Source of the DNA: Acidobacteriota bacterium
Lineage (GTDB): Bacteria > Acidobacteriota > Blastocatellia > Pyrinomonadales > Pyrinomonadaceae
Reading direction: 5' to 3'
Length of the DNA stretch: 41,688 nt
Assembly (NCBI GenBank): GCA_020199775.1
Contig: JAIVJZ010000052.1
Span: 1-41,688 of the forward strand
Under the pieces are notes generated by a model, which was given only the letters and a program-made list of their open reading frames with translations, was not told the DNA's origin and searched no databases. Positions 41,587 to 41,688 of the stretch are shown here, one piece after another (position 1 is the stretch's first letter; every line of letters begins with the position of its first letter). Both the position numbers and the translations under genes were made by a program.

Positions 41587-41688
41587 CTAACTAGCAACAA
41601 ACAAAGTCCATCGAACCGCGATTCCTGCGCCACGTCCGCCCTGTACTTTCTCATCTTGCTCGACCACTTCAGACTCTTACCCAGGCAT
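41587..41688. other. Window end outside the ISL3-like element
   Basis: About 100 bp flanking the right side of the element. No gene or motif could be supported. Confidence 0.5.

Overview
This window looks like part of an Acidobacteriota chromosome, probably class Blastocatellia. That is an inference from gene style. The best markers are an 802-residue duplicated MacB/FtsX-type permease without its own ATPase (the acidobacterial ADOP type) at 24302-26710, and the ECF sigma / anti-sigma / three-DUF4097 operon in front of it. No rRNA, tRNA or CRISPR array was recognised.

Layout. 1-1110 is nearly gene-free and carries spaced copies of the palindrome AATCTGCAA-N3-TTGCAGATT. 1111-4155 (minus) holds two unknown proteins and a secreted trypsin-like protease fused to ankyrin repeats. 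4333-17484 is a defence island: an XRE regulator behind two palindromes, an Mrr-like nuclease, a Hachiman-type pair (hamA nuclease, hamB helicase), a complete type I restriction system (hsdR-hsdM-hsdS) and a PIN toxin with a small antitoxin. 17539-19558 encodes a winged-helix-like protein and an AAA ATPase. The first gene is filled with a 12-bp repeated DNA word in both orientations, which reads as (S/P)T(G/P)V tetrapeptides and resembles iterons inside an initiator gene. 19919-26710 (plus) is the sigma, anti-sigma, DUF4097 x3 and ADOP series, ending in a 15-bp perfect hairpin.

26820-31519 (minus) is the most novel part, a candidate RiPP (ribosomally made, modified peptide) cluster. In transcription order it has an AraC-family regulator, an unannotated 57-residue peptide ending in Asp-(Asn)10-Asp, a 12-bp inverted repeat, a membrane M50 metallopeptidase with a PqqD-like N-terminus, and a B12-type radical SAM enzyme with a CX4CX2C cluster motif. 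31520-32333 holds remnants, one resembling the start of an NRPS condensation domain. 32334-35494 (minus) is a three-gene set: an unknown helical protein, an SPFH-PEGA protein and a membrane protein with two zinc fingers. 35788-36339 is a gene broken by an in-frame amber codon. 36553-37484 is a complete IS982-like element with 15-bp terminal repeats and a possible 9-bp target duplication. 37682-39608 (plus) is a YwgA-like / SAMHD1-like HD hydrolase pair. It sits between that element and an ISL3-like element that fills 39611-41586.

The defence genes lie together on one strand and may act as a unit. hamAB, the Mrr-like gene and part of hsdS look more A+T-rich by eye than hsdR and hsdM, which suggests separate acquisition.
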